From Ruminococcaceae bacterium AM07-15 (GTDB lineage Bacteria; Bacillota; Clostridia; Oscillospirales; Butyricicoccaceae): 64,000 nucleotides of DNA. A program made the translations under genes and the position numbers. Below are positions 8,053-17,254 of the stretch, piece after piece (the stretch's first letter is position 1; each line of letters begins with the position of its first letter). Below the pieces are notes generated by a model that did no database searches, was not told the origin of the DNA, and saw only the letters and a list, made by a program, of their open reading frames with translations. Location of the stretch: NCBI GenBank assembly GCA_003477405.1, contig QUDE01000016.1:8531-72530 (forward strand). Direction: 5' to 3'.

Positions 8053-8288
8053 TTGTTCACCCCCATATTCAGATGCACCGGTGGATGCAGCGAAGGTCTG
8101 TTATATTATTGATGTACTACTATACTAAAATCAATATATCATAGAACACCCTACTTGGCAATATTTTTCATAATCTCATCTCTCTTCGCCTGAACGAAAA
8201 CAACCGGCCTGCGTTCTGTTGCCCAGCGCGGCAGCGCAGTATGGGGGCGGAGGCACTCCGCATAGATATGTGACAGGAGGGGATATCT
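8053..8288. promoter_or_regulatory. Divergent regulatory region between membrane gene and recombinase
   Basis: AT-rich (8101-8170) followed by an M1 tail and cap GCGGAGGCACTCCGC. CATAGAAC at 8140-8147 resembles a SigE -10 box (CATACAAT), with ATACT at 8122-8126 as a poor -35. A second CATA (8261) is too near the ribosome binding site. Nothing here is decisive about the sigma factor. Confidence 0.3.
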
Positions 8289-9416
8289 ATGGAGCGTGCG
8301 GGGCTGTATCTGCGGCTGAGCCGGGAGGACGGGGACGGGGAGAGCGGGAGCATCGAAAGCCAGCGCCTGCTGCTGCGGGACTACTGCCGCAGCCATCATC
8401 TGACGGTGGTTTCGGAATATGTCGACGACGGCTATTCCGGGCTGAGTTTCCACCGCCCCGGCTTTGAGCAAATGCTGGGGGACATCGAAAAAGGCCTGCT
8501 GGACACCGTCCTTACCAAAGACCTGTCCCGGCTGGGGCGGGACTACATCCTCACCGGCCACTACCTGGAACGGTACTTCCCGGAAAAAGGGGTGCGGTAC
8601 ATCGCCCTGGGGGACAACATCGACACCGGAAGGGGTGCGGACGACCTGACCCCCTTCCGGGCGGTGGTCAACGACCTGTACGCCCGGGACATCTCCCGGA
8701 AGGTGCGGGCCGCTCTGGACGCCCGGAAGCGGGCCGGGGTCTTTATCGGCGCCCGGGCCCCCTATGGCTATCAAAAAGACGAGGGCAGGCTGATCATCGA
8801 TCCATGTCAGGGGGAGTGGGTGCAAAGAATTTTCGCCTGGTGCCTGGATGGAGACAGTTGCCCTCAGATAGCCCGGAAGCTGGGGCAGGCCGGGTGCCCT
8901 TCTCCCACGGGGAAAACAGAGTGGAGCGGCGCCATGGTGCGGCGCATCCTCACAAACCCCACCTACAAGGGGGACCTGACCCAGAACCGCAGCCGGAAAA
9001 TCAGCTGTAAGGTGGAAAAAAGCCGGACGGTGCCCAAGGAAGGGTGGGTGATCTGCCCCGGGGCCTGCCCGCCGCTGGTGGGGGAAGAGGACTTTGCCCG
9101 GGTGCAGGAAAAAATGGAAGGGAGCAGGCGGCAGAAAGCCCCCCTGGCCTCCTTCCTCCGCTGCGCCAGATGCGGCAGCCCCATGGGCATCACCGGAGAC
9201 GGCAAACGCCGCTATCTCGTCTGTCGGGGGCGGAAGAAAGGGGAGTGCACCCTGCCTTTGATCCCCTGGGACAAGGCCATGGAAGAAACCCGGGCGGCTT
9301 TGCACCGGGCCGGAGCACCGATTGATTTTCAGCGGCCATTCCCATGCCCCGGGGCCCTCATCGGGGAAGATGGGGTGGCGCTTTTGGGGGACTATGGGGG
9401 GAATCGGCCCGTTTGA
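8289..9416 (+). CDS. Serine recombinase of the dpaA element
   Basis: 375 residues; ATG with AGGAGGGG 8 bp upstream. The N-terminal resolvase domain (about 1-140) has the active-site motif YLRLS with Ser11 and the basic helix DLSRLGRDY. The recombinase domain (about 150-240) contains GYQKDEGRLIIDP, IARKLGQAG and GAMVRRILTNPTYKG. A zinc ribbon follows (CARCG near 290, then two cysteines of VCRGRKKGEC). Large serine integrases usually have 450-550 residues; this one lacks the long coiled-coil C-terminus, perhaps specialised for excision. It is the only recombinase seen inside the element and is the obvious candidate to act on the sites at 5665 and 22637. How it is switched on cannot be read with confidence. 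Confidence 0.9.
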   Translation: MERAGLYLRLSREDGDGESGSIESQRLLLRDYCRSHHLTVVSEYVDDGYSGLSFHRPGFEQMLGDIEKGLLDTVLTKDLSRLGRDYILTGHYLERYFPEKGVRYIALGDNIDTGRGADDLTPFRAVVNDLYARDISRKVRAALDARKRAGVFIGARAPYGYQKDEGRLIIDPCQGEWVQRIFAWCLDGDSCPQIARKLGQAGCPSPTGKTEWSGAMVRRILTNPTYKGDLTQNRSRKISCKVEKSRTVPKEGWVICPGACPPLVGEEDFARVQEKMEGSRRQKAPLASFLRCARCGSPMGITGDGKRRYLVCRGRKKGECTLPLIPWDKAMEETRAALHRAGAPIDFQRPFPCPGALIGEDGVALLGDYGGNRPV

Positions 9417-9468
9417 GGGCGAGAAATTGTCCCTTTCCACAAAAAAGGCCCCTTTTGCGAAATTCCTG

Positions 9469-9497
9469 TTGAACTTATGGCAAAAAGAAAGTAAAAT
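9469..9497 (+). promoter_or_regulatory. Sigma-A promoter of the pur operon
   Basis: TTGAAC, exactly 17 bp, TAAAAT, about 190 bp before purE. Confidence 0.75.
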
Positions 9498-9503
9498 AGA
9501 GGT

Positions 9504-9688
9504 AGTTATTGCAATCGGGAGAGAGAGGGTGCAGGCTGCTATGAAAAAGTGTTTTGCCATTCTGATGGGCGAAATCCAGGGGCCTTGTGCGCCCACATTT
9601 TCCCGGGTGCAGGGATGAAAAGCTGTGGAGTTTTCGCCGCGGCTTTTTTCTTTTCAAAAATCCACCTTCGGAGAAAGGAAGTTTTCCC
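9504..9688 (+). promoter_or_regulatory. purE leader with attenuator-like hairpin and possible leader peptide
   Basis: A terminator-like hairpin sits at about 9617-9650: AAAAGC pairs with GCTTTT around an imperfect GC stem and is followed by TTTTTTC. A short reading frame (GTG 9529 or ATG 9541, ending TGA at 9618) precedes it. It has no match to the xpt/pbuE purine riboswitch core that I could find. It probably attenuates the pur operon, by a ligand or a translation-coupled route not yet clear. Confidence 0.45.
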
Positions 9689-10189
9689 ATGGAAAAAAAT
9701 AAAGTAGCCATTATCATGGGCAGCGACAGTGACCTGCCTGTGGTGGAAAAAACCATCCACACGCTGAAAGACCTGGGCATCCCCTTTGAGGCCCATGTGA
9801 TGAGCGCCCACCGTACCCCGGAAGAGGCCTGCACCTTCGCCCGGGAAGCGGCCGGTAAGGGCTTCGGCGTCATCATCGCCGCCGCCGGTAAAGCCGCTCA
9901 TCTGGCCGGTGTGCTGGCCGGGCATACACCCCTGCCCGTCATCGGCATCCCCATGAAGAGCTCCACCATGGACGGACTGGATTCCCTTTTGTCCACCGTG
10001 CAGATGCCTTCCGGCGTGCCGGTGGCCACCGTTGCCATCGATGGGGCGGAAAACGCCGGACTGCTGGCCGCTCAGATGCTGGCCATCGCTGATGAAAGCC
10101 TTTTTGCCAAGCTCCAGGAAAAGAAGGAGCAGATGCGGCAGAAGGTCATCGAAAAAGACAAAAAGCTCCAGGAAAAGCTCCAGGGCTAA
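9689..10189 (+). CDS. purE: N5-carboxyaminoimidazole ribonucleotide mutase / AIR carboxylase catalytic subunit
   Basis: 166 residues; ATG at 9689 with GGAGAAAGGAAG upstream. Class I PurE signature: [13 protein letters not shown] at the start, [10 protein letters not shown] and [22 protein letters not shown], followed by [22 protein letters not shown]. It converts N5-CAIR to CAIR in de novo purine synthesis. First gene of a nine-gene operon reading away from the recombinase. No purK is seen in the window. A lysine-rich tail ([15 protein letters not shown]) extends the protein. Confidence 0.95.
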   Translation: MEKNKVAIIMGSDSDLPVVEKTIHTLKDLGIPFEAHVMSAHRTPEEACTFAREAAGKGFGVIIAAAGKAAHLAGVLAGHTPLPVIGIPMKSSTMDGLDSLLSTVQMPSGVPVATVAIDGAENAGLLAAQMLAIADESLFAKLQEKKEQMRQKVIEKDKKLQEKLQG

Positions 10190-10227
10190 TGATATCGGAT
10201 ACACAGGATACGAGGAGGAAGTTTATC

Positions 10228-10938
10228 ATGGAAAAGCGCGAGCAGCTCTACGAAGGAAAGGCCAAGAAGGTTTTTGCAACAGACGATAAAGAAAAGCTGA
10301 TCGTCTCCTATAAGGACGACGCCACCGCTTTCAACGGCGAAAAGAAGGGCACCATCCACGGCAAAGGCGTCATCAACAACCGGATGAGCAATCATCTGAT
10401 GCGCCGCCTGGAAAAGGAAGGGGTTCCTACCCACTATGTGGAAGAGCTCTCCGGCACCGATACCGTGGTGAAGAAAGTGAGCATTGTGCCCCTGGAAGTC
10501 ATCATCCGCAACATTTCCGCCGGTTCCTTTGCCAAGCGTTACGGCGTGGAGGAAGGCATCGTCTTTGACGCTCCCACCATCGAGTTTTCCTACAAAAACG
10601 ACGACCTGGGCGATCCCCTGATCAACTCCTACCATGCTCTGGCTCTGAAGCTGGCCACCCGCGAAGAGATCGAGACCATCAAGAAGTATGCCTTTAAGGT
10701 CAACGACCTGCTGAAGGGCTTCATGAAGGAGATCGGCATCGATCTGGTGGACTTCAAGCTGGAGTTTGGCCGTCTTTCCGACGGCACCATCGTCCTGGCC
10801 GACGAGATCAGCCCCGACACCTGCCGCCTGTGGGACGAAAAGACCCATGAAAAGCTGGACAAGGACCGCTTCCGCCGGGATCTGGGCGGCGTAGAGGACG
10901 CCTACCAGGAAGTGATGAAGCGCCTGATGGGCGAATAA
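10228..10938 (+). CDS. purC: SAICAR synthetase
   Basis: 236 residues from ATG at 10228 (GAGGAGGAAG upstream). PurC signature segments [45 protein letters not shown] and [14 protein letters not shown] are present in the usual order. It joins CAIR and aspartate using ATP. It follows purE by 38 bp and precedes purF by 29 bp in the same operon. Confidence 0.95.
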   Translation: MEKREQLYEGKAKKVFATDDKEKLIVSYKDDATAFNGEKKGTIHGKGVINNRMSNHLMRRLEKEGVPTHYVEELSGTDTVVKKVSIVPLEVIIRNISAGSFAKRYGVEEGIVFDAPTIEFSYKNDDLGDPLINSYHALALKLATREEIETIKKYAFKVNDLLKGFMKEIGIDLVDFKLEFGRLSDGTIVLADEISPDTCRLWDEKTHEKLDKDRFRRDLGGVEDAYQEVMKRLMGE

Positions 10939-10967
10939 GCAGGAAAAGGACGGAGGAGGAAAGTCTT

Positions 10968-12395
10968 ATGCAGGAAAAGCTCCACGAGGAATGTGGCGTT
11001 TTTGGTATTTACGATAACGACAACCTGGATGTGGTCACATCCACTTATCTGGCCCTGTATGCCTTGCAGCACCGGGGCCAGGAAAGCTGCGGCATCGCCG
11101 TCAATGACGACGGCGTCATCCGCAGCTACCGGGATCTGGGCTTGGTCACCGATGTGTTCAAGCCCCAGGTGCTGGAAAAGCTGGGCAGCGGCAAAATGGC
11201 CATCGGCCACTGCCTCTATGGCACCGCCGAAAGCGACAAGCGGGAAAATGCCCAGCCCATGACCATCCGCCATGTGAAAGGCCAGATGGCCATTGCCAAC
11301 AACGGCGTGGTTTTGAACGCCTATGAGCTGCGGCAGAAGCTGGAGCTCCAGGGCGCCATTTTCCATTCCACCAGCGATGCAGAGCTGATCGCCCACATGA
11401 TCACCCGTGAGCGGCTCACCGCCGGTTCCATCGAAGAGGCCATCTGCAACGCCATGGACAAGCTGTATGGCACCTATTCCATGCTGGTCATGTCCCCCAA
11501 AAAGCTCATCGGCGTGCGGGACCCCCTGGGTATGCGCCCCCTGAGCATCGGCAAGTGCGAAAACAGCTATGTGCTGGCTTCCGAAACCGCCGCGCTGGAC
11601 AGCATGGGCGCCCATTTCGTCCGGGATGTGAAGCCCGGCGAGATCGTCATCATCGACGAAAACGGCCTGCGCAGCATCGAAAAGCACTGCGGCCAGAAGA
11701 GCCATCTGTGCGTCTTTGAGTTCGTCTATTTCGCCCGGCCCGACTCGGTGATCGAAGGCACCAGCGTCCATCTGGCCCGGCAGAAGATGGGCGAGTTCCT
11801 GGCCAAAGAGCATCCGGTGGAGGCCGACCTGGTGATGGGCGTGCCCGACAGCGGCAACGACGCTGCCCTGGGTTATGCCAACGCCTCCGGCATCCCCTAT
11901 GGCATCGGCCTGATCAAAAACAAGTACATCGGCCGTACCTTTATCCTCAACACCCAGAAGCAGCGGGAAAACGCCGTGCGCATCAAGCTCAACGCCATTG
12001 CCGACATCGTCCGGGGCAAGCGGATTGTGCTGGTGGACGACTCCATCGTCCGGGGCACCACCTCCGCCCGCATCGTGCGGATGCTGCGGGAGGCCGGGGC
12101 CAAAGAGGTGCATATGCGGATTTCCTCCCCGCCTTTCCGCTATCCCTGCTACTTCGGCACCGACATCGACTCGCCGGAGCGGCTGATTGCCAACAACATG
12201 ACCATCCCCGAGATCGGCCAGAAGATCGGGGTGGATTCCCTGGGCTTCCTCAGCCTAGAAAACATCGTCAAGGTGGCGGAACATTCCGACTGCCAGTTCT
12301 GCACCGGCTGTTTCAGCGGTGAATATCCCCTGAATGTGGAAAACGCTGGCAAGGTCTCCAAGTTTGACCGGAAGATCAGCGAAAACAACGATTGA
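10968..12395 (+). CDS. purF: Amidophosphoribosyltransferase (GPATase)
   Basis: 475 residues. A short propeptide ends before the catalytic cysteine of ECGVFGIYDN (Cys9). The glutaminase domain has HRGQESCGI, HCLYGTAES and NNGVVLN. The phosphoribosyltransferase domain has the PRPP-binding VLVDDSIVRGTTSARIV. A cysteine-rich C-terminus (CQFCTGC) plus an internal cysteine suggest the 4Fe-4S type, as in B. subtilis. It commits PRPP and glutamine to purine synthesis. Because it sits on the excisable element, a cell that loses the element would lose this first step. Confidence 0.95.
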   Translation: MQEKLHEECGVFGIYDNDNLDVVTSTYLALYALQHRGQESCGIAVNDDGVIRSYRDLGLVTDVFKPQVLEKLGSGKMAIGHCLYGTAESDKRENAQPMTIRHVKGQMAIANNGVVLNAYELRQKLELQGAIFHSTSDAELIAHMITRERLTAGSIEEAICNAMDKLYGTYSMLVMSPKKLIGVRDPLGMRPLSIGKCENSYVLASETAALDSMGAHFVRDVKPGEIVIIDENGLRSIEKHCGQKSHLCVFEFVYFARPDSVIEGTSVHLARQKMGEFLAKEHPVEADLVMGVPDSGNDAALGYANASGIPYGIGLIKNKYIGRTFILNTQKQRENAVRIKLNAIADIVRGKRIVLVDDSIVRGTTSARIVRMLREAGAKEVHMRISSPPFRYPCYFGTDIDSPERLIANNMTIPEIGQKIGVDSLGFLSLENIVKVAEHSDCQFCTGCFSGEYPLNVENAGKVSKFDRKISENND

Positions 12396-12406
12396 GAGGA
12401 CGGAAC

Positions 12407-13438
12407 ATGAAGAGTTTTAGCGACAGCTACAAGGCCGCCGGCGTGGATGTGACGGCGGGATACAAAGCAGTGGAGCTGATGAAGGAGCACACCAAGCGGA
12501 CCATGATCCCCGGCGTGCTCTCCGGCCTGGGCGGCTTCGGCGGCCTGTTCGGCCTGGATGTAAGTGGCATGAAAGAACCGGTGCTGGTTTCCGGCACCGA
12601 CGGCGTGGGCACCAAAATCCGCCTGGCCCAGCTGATGGGAAGGCACGACACCATCGGCATCGACTGCGTGGCCATGTGCGTCAACGACATCGTCTGCGCC
12701 GGAGCCAAACCCCTGTTTTTCCTGGATTACATCGCCTGCGGCAAGAATGTGCCGGAGAAGATCGCCTCCATCGTTTCCGGCGTGGCTGAGGGCTGCGTCC
12801 GTTCGGGCTGCGCCCTCATCGGCGGCGAGACCGCCGAGCACCCCGGCGTCATGCCTGACGACGACTACGACCTGGCGGGCTTCACCGTGGGCGTGGTGGA
12901 CAAGGAGAAGATCCTGGACCCAAGCAATGTGCAGGCGGGGGACGCCATCATCGCCCTGCCTTCCAGCGGCATTCACAGTAACGGCTTCTCTCTGATCCGG
13001 AGAGTGTTCGACCTGGAAGGGAAGGGGGACTTCTATTCTCCCGAGCTGGGCGGCAACCTGTTTGAGACCCTGCTCACCCCCACAAACCTCTATGTGAAGC
13101 CGGTGCTCCATCTGATGGAGCAGGTGCCGGTGCACTCTGTGTGCCACATCACAGGGGGCGGCTTCTATGAAAATATTCCCCGTGCTCTGCCCCAGGGCCT
13201 GAGCGCCAGCATCGAAAAGAAGAATGTGCGTGTGCTGCCCATCTTTGACCTGATCGCAAAAGAAGGGAATGTGCCCGAGCACGATATGTTCAACACCTAC
13301 AACATGGGCGTTGGCATGTGCTGCATCCTGCCTTCCGATAAGGCGGACGAAGCCATCCGGGTGCTGAAGAGCGCTGACCAGGATGCCTATGTGCTGGGCG
13401 AAGTGGTGAAGAGCGACGAGGGCGTGAGGCTGTGGTAA
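12407..13438 (+). CDS. purM: AIR synthetase (FGAM cyclo-ligase)
   Basis: 343 residues; ATG at 12407, with GAGAGGACGGA upstream, starts 11 bp after purF. AIRS-family signature: YKAAGVDVTAGYKAVE at the N-terminus, LVSGTDGVGTKIRLAQ, GGETAEHPGVMPDDDYDLAG and GIHSNGFSLIRR. It closes the imidazole ring of AIR from FGAM with ATP. The stop codon overlaps the purN start, so the two are coupled. Confidence 0.95.
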   Translation: MKSFSDSYKAAGVDVTAGYKAVELMKEHTKRTMIPGVLSGLGGFGGLFGLDVSGMKEPVLVSGTDGVGTKIRLAQLMGRHDTIGIDCVAMCVNDIVCAGAKPLFFLDYIACGKNVPEKIASIVSGVAEGCVRSGCALIGGETAEHPGVMPDDDYDLAGFTVGVVDKEKILDPSNVQAGDAIIALPSSGIHSNGFSLIRRVFDLEGKGDFYSPELGGNLFETLLTPTNLYVKPVLHLMEQVPVHSVCHITGGGFYENIPRALPQGLSASIEKKNVRVLPIFDLIAKEGNVPEHDMFNTYNMGVGMCCILPSDKADEAIRVLKSADQDAYVLGEVVKSDEGVRLW

Positions 13439-14040
13439 AGATCGGCGTGCTGGTTTCCGGCGGCGGCACCAATCTGCAGGCCCTGCTGGATGCCCAGAAG
13501 CGGGGAGAAATTCCGGACGGGGAGATCACTCTGGTGATCGCCAGCCGGAAAAAAGCCTATGCTCTGGAACGGGCCAGAATGGCGGGGGTTCCCGCCCTGG
13601 CCCTGCCCCGCCGGGACTATGAAAAGACGGCGGATTATGACGCAGCGCTGCTCGGGGCCTTGCAGGAGGCCGGAGTGGAGCTGGTGGTGCTGGCAGGCTT
13701 CCTCTGCGTGCTGGGGGAGAAGATGCTGAAAGGCTACGAGGGGCGCATCGTCAATGTGCACCCCTCTCTGATTCCGGCCTTCTGCGGCGACGGCTTCTAT
13801 GGCCTCCATGTCCACGAAGCCGCCCTTGAGAGAGGGGTGAAGGTCACCGGGGCCACAGTGCATCTGGTGAACGAAGTGACCGACGGCGGCCCCATCCTGC
13901 TGCAAAAGGCGGTGGAGGTGCTGGAAGGCGACACCCCCGAAAGTTTGCAGAAGCGGGTGATGGAGCAGGCCGAATGGGTGCTTTTGCCCCAGGCCGTTTC
14001 TATGCTCTGCCAGAAGATCGAAAAGGAGAAACACCAATGA
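13432..14040 (+). CDS. purN: GAR transformylase
   Basis: 202 residues, starting at GTG 13432 inside the end of purM (7-bp overlap). It has the formyltransferase fold signature VLVSGGGTNLQALLDA, the catalytic NVHPSLIPAFCG and LVNEVTDGGPILLQKAV. It transfers a formyl group from 10-formyl-THF to GAR. Its stop overlaps the start of the next gene (ATGA). Confidence 0.95.
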   Translation: MVKIGVLVSGGGTNLQALLDAQKRGEIPDGEITLVIASRKKAYALERARMAGVPALALPRRDYEKTADYDAALLGALQEAGVELVVLAGFLCVLGEKMLKGYEGRIVNVHPSLIPAFCGDGFYGLHVHEAALERGVKVTGATVHLVNEVTDGGPILLQKAVEVLEGDTPESLQKRVMEQAEWVLLPQAVSMLCQKIEKEKHQ

Positions 14041-14747
14041 ATATTTACGCCAAAGAGTCCCTCTTTGACAAGCTGAAAGACAATACCTATCCCGGCCGGG
14101 GCATTGTGCTGGGCGTCACCCCCGATGGGAAGTGCTCGGTGGCTGCCTATTTCATCATGGGCCGCAGCGCAAACAGCCGCAACCGGGTATTCTGCAAGGA
14201 GCCCGACGGCATCCGCACCCAGGCCCACGATCCTTCCAAGCTGGAGGACCCCAGCCTGATTATCTATCATCCGGTGCGTCAGATGGGCCGTGGTTTGATT
14301 GTGACCAATGGCGATCAGACCGACACCATCCGGGACTTTCTGGAAAAAGGACTGCCCATGGAGCAGGCCCTGCGCACCCGGGAATTTGAGCCCGACGGCC
14401 CCAACTGGACCCCCCGGATCTCCGGCCTGCTCAGCCCCGACGGCAGCTGCAAAATGTCCATCCTGAAAAGCGTGGACGAAAATGGCTCGGGCTGCGTGCG
14501 CCAGACCTTTGAATATCCCAATGTGCCCGGCCTGGGCTGGTTCCTCCACACCTATGTGTGTGACGGTAACCCCATTCCCACCTTCCAGGGTGAGCCGGAG
14601 CGGGTGGAAATGCTGGACGACATGGATGCTTTCACCGACAAACTGTGGGAGAGCCTGAACGAACAGAACAAAATCTCCCTTTATGTGCGCTATACCTGCC
14701 TGGAGACAGGGGAGTACAACGAGCGCATCATCAACAAACACCAATAA
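14037..14747 (+). CDS. purO: PurO-type IMP cyclohydrolase
   Basis: 236 residues, ATG overlapping the purN stop. It belongs to the IMP_cyclohyd family (PurO type), first known from archaea, and not to the C-terminal half of bacterial PurH; typical segments are YPGRGIVLGVTPDGK, YFIMGRSANSRNRVF, YHPVRQMGRGLIVTNGDQTD and PNWTPRISGLL. It closes the second ring (FAICAR to IMP). It pairs with a separate AICAR formyltransferase encoded next, replacing bifunctional PurH. The symbol purO is by homology. Confidence 0.85.
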   Translation: MNIYAKESLFDKLKDNTYPGRGIVLGVTPDGKCSVAAYFIMGRSANSRNRVFCKEPDGIRTQAHDPSKLEDPSLIIYHPVRQMGRGLIVTNGDQTDTIRDFLEKGLPMEQALRTREFEPDGPNWTPRISGLLSPDGSCKMSILKSVDENGSGCVRQTFEYPNVPGLGWFLHTYVCDGNPIPTFQGEPERVEMLDDMDAFTDKLWESLNEQNKISLYVRYTCLETGEYNERIINKHQ

Positions 14748-14767
14748 ACAAAAGGAGTCCGAACCCT

Positions 14768-15946
14768 ATGAACGAGCTGGAACTGAAATACGGCTGCAAC
14801 CCCAACCAGAAGCCCTCCCGCATTTATCGGCAGGGTGGCGGGGAACTGCCCATCAAGGTGCTTTGCGGAAAGCCGGGCTATATCAATTTCCTGGATGCCT
14901 TTAACTCCTGGCAGCTGGTGCGGGAGCTGAAAATGGCCACCGGCCTGCCCTCGGCCGCTTCCTTCAAGCATGTGTCCCCGGCCGGCGCCGCCGTGGGCCT
15001 GCCCCTGAGCCGCACCGACCGGAAGATCTATTTTGTGCCCATGGAAAAAGAGCTCAGCCCCATCGCCTGCGCCTATATCCGGGCCAGAGGCGCCGACCGG
15101 CTCTGTTCCTATGGGGACTGGGCGGCCCTCAGCGATATCTGTGACGCCGACACCGCCCGCTACATCAAGCAGGAGGTCTCCGACGGCGTCATCGCCCCGG
15201 GCTATACCCCCGAGGCTCTGGAGATCCTCAGCCAGAAAAAGGGCGGCAAATACAATGTGGTGGAGATCGACCCCGACTATGTGCCCCAGAAAACCGAGCA
15301 CAAGGATGTGTTCGGCATCACCTTTGAGCAGGGGAGAAACGATCTCATCATCAATGAAGAGATGCTCCAGAACATCGTCACCAAGAATCGCGACCTGCCG
15401 GAGAGCGCCGTCCTCGACATGATCGTGGCCCTGATCACACTGAAATACACCCAGTCCAACTCGGTGTGCTTCGTGAAAAACGGCCAGGCCATCGGCGTGG
15501 GCGCCGGACAGCAGAGCCGTATCCACTGCACCCGCCTGGCCGGGCAGAAGGCCGACAACTGGTATCTCCGCCAGCATCCCAAGACCCTGGCCTTGCAGTT
15601 CGTGGACAAGATCCGCCGCCCCGACCGGGACAACGCCATCGATATTTATCTCTCCGATGAATACGAGGACATCCTCCAGGAGGGCGTGTGGCAGCAGACC
15701 TTCAAAGTAAAGCCCGAGCCCTTGACAGCGGAGGAAAAGAAAGCCTGGATCGCAACTCAATCCGGTGTTACCGTGGGTTCCGATGCCTTCTTCCCCTTCG
15801 GGGACAATGTGGAGCGGGCCAGAAAGAGCGGCGTTTCCTACATCGTGGAGCCGGGCGGCTCCATCCGGGACGATCATGTGATCGAAACGGCGGACAAATA
15901 CGGCATGGTCATGGCCTTCACCGGCCTGCGGCTGTTCCATCATTGA
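14768..15946 (+). CDS. AICAR formyltransferase (stand-alone PurH transformylase)
   Basis: 392 residues from ATG 14768 (AAAGGAG upstream, 20 bp after the previous stop). It resembles the AICARFT domain of PurH: YGCNPNQKPSRIY at the start, SFKHVSPAGAAVGLPL with the Lys-His pair, YTQSNSVCFVKNGQAIGVGAGQQSR in the middle (given here as family segments) and a GSDAFFPFGDNVERA end. The cyclohydrolase domain is absent and is supplied by the preceding gene. Folate-dependent step 9 of purine synthesis. Confidence 0.9.
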   Translation: MNELELKYGCNPNQKPSRIYRQGGGELPIKVLCGKPGYINFLDAFNSWQLVRELKMATGLPSAASFKHVSPAGAAVGLPLSRTDRKIYFVPMEKELSPIACAYIRARGADRLCSYGDWAALSDICDADTARYIKQEVSDGVIAPGYTPEALEILSQKKGGKYNVVEIDPDYVPQKTEHKDVFGITFEQGRNDLIINEEMLQNIVTKNRDLPESAVLDMIVALITLKYTQSNSVCFVKNGQAIGVGAGQQSRIHCTRLAGQKADNWYLRQHPKTLALQFVDKIRRPDRDNAIDIYLSDEYEDILQEGVWQQTFKVKPEPLTAEEKKAWIATQSGVTVGSDAFFPFGDNVERARKSGVSYIVEPGGSIRDDHVIETADKYGMVMAFTGLRLFHH

Positions 15947-15965
15947 TAGAAAAGGGGAGGGCAAC

Positions 15966-17252
15966 ATGATGAACCTTCTGGTGATCGGCGGCGGCGGACG
16001 GGAGCACGCCATCATCAAAAAGCTCCGGGAAAACAAACAGGTGAAGAAGATCTACGCTCTGCCGGGCAACGGCGGCATCGGTGAGGACGCCCAGTGCGTC
16101 CCCATCAAGGCCACCGATGTGGAGGGCGTGCTGGAATTCGCCAAAAGCCACAAGGTGGATTTTGCGGCGGTGATCCCTGACGATCCTCTGGCCCTGGGGA
16201 TGGCGGACAAGCTGCGGGAGATGGGCATCCCCACCTTCGGCCCCACCGCTCAGGCGGCGGAAATCGAAAGCAGCAAGGTCTTTGCCAAAAACCTGATGCA
16301 GAAATACCACATCCCCACAGCGGACTACCAGGTGTTTGACCAGGCGGAAAAGGCCATGGAATATATCACCAGCAAGAACAAATACCCGGTGGTCATCAAG
16401 GCCGACGGTCTGGCCCTGGGCAAGGGCGTTATCATCGCCCAGGATGCTCAGGCGGCCAAGGAAGCCGTGGAAGCCATTATGAACGAGAAGATCTTCGGCA
16501 AAAGCGGCGACCAGGTGATCGTGGAGGAGTTTTTGCAGGGGCCGGAAGTTTCCGTCCTCTCCTTCACCGACGGGGAAACTCTGGTGCCCATGGTCACCTC
16601 CATGGACCACAAGCGGGCCTATGACGGGGACGAAGGCCCCAACACCGGCGGTATGGGCGCCGTGGCCCCCAACCCCTATTACACCAAAGAAGTGGCCGAA
16701 CGGTGTATGGAGGAAATCTTCCTGCCCACCATCCGGGCCATGAAGCAGGAGGGGAGACCCTTCCAGGGCTGTCTGTATTTCGGCCTGATGCTCACTCCCG
16801 ACGGCCCCAAGGTCATCGAGTACAACTGCCGTTTCGGCGATCCCGAAACCCAGGTGGTGCTGCCCCTGCTGAAAACCGACCTGCTCACCATTTTCCAGGC
16901 GGTGATGGAAGGCAAGCTCCATGAGCAGAAGGTGGAATTTCTGGACAAGGCCGCCTGCTGCGTCATTCTGGCCTCCGGGGGCTATCCCAAGAATTATTAC
17001 ACCGGCCTGCCCATCTCCGGCATCGGGGATGCAGAGCAGATGGAGGATGTGTCGGTCTATCACGCCGGCACCAAAATGGAGGACGGCAAGCTGCTGACCG
17101 CCGGAGGCCGGGTGCTGGGCGTCACCGCTTTGGCAAATGATCTGACCGGAGCCATGGAGAAGGCCTATGAGGCCGCCGGGAAGATCCATTTTGACAATAT
17201 GCATTACCGCCGGGATATCGGCCGGCGGGCGCTTTCCATGAGGGGGGAATAA
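15966..17252 (+). CDS. purD: GAR synthetase
   Basis: 428 residues. Nucleotide-binding GGGGREHAIIKKL is at the N-terminus; the ATP-grasp domain has KADGLALGKGV, MGAVAPNPYYT and EYNCRFGDPETQVVLPLL. It ligates glycine to phosphoribosylamine. ATG at 15966, or possibly 15969, with GGGGAGGGC upstream. It follows the formyltransferase by 19 bp and precedes purL by 2 bp. Confidence 0.95.
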   Translation: MMNLLVIGGGGREHAIIKKLRENKQVKKIYALPGNGGIGEDAQCVPIKATDVEGVLEFAKSHKVDFAAVIPDDPLALGMADKLREMGIPTFGPTAQAAEIESSKVFAKNLMQKYHIPTADYQVFDQAEKAMEYITSKNKYPVVIKADGLALGKGVIIAQDAQAAKEAVEAIMNEKIFGKSGDQVIVEEFLQGPEVSVLSFTDGETLVPMVTSMDHKRAYDGDEGPNTGGMGAVAPNPYYTKEVAERCMEEIFLPTIRAMKQEGRPFQGCLYFGLMLTPDGPKVIEYNCRFGDPETQVVLPLLKTDLLTIFQAVMEGKLHEQKVEFLDKAACCVILASGGYPKNYYTGLPISGIGDAEQMEDVSVYHAGTKMEDGKLLTAGGRVLGVTALANDLTGAMEKAYEAAGKIHFDNMHYRRDIGRRALSMRGE

Positions 17253-17254
17253 CC

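Noticed and set aside
8261..8270. CATAGATATG just before the recombinase as a SigK -10 box
   Set aside because: It would place the transcription start inside or after the ribosome binding site.
9504..9688. Classical guanine/adenine riboswitch before purE
   Set aside because: The conserved core of the purine riboswitch family could not be found; only a hairpin and a short frame are visible.
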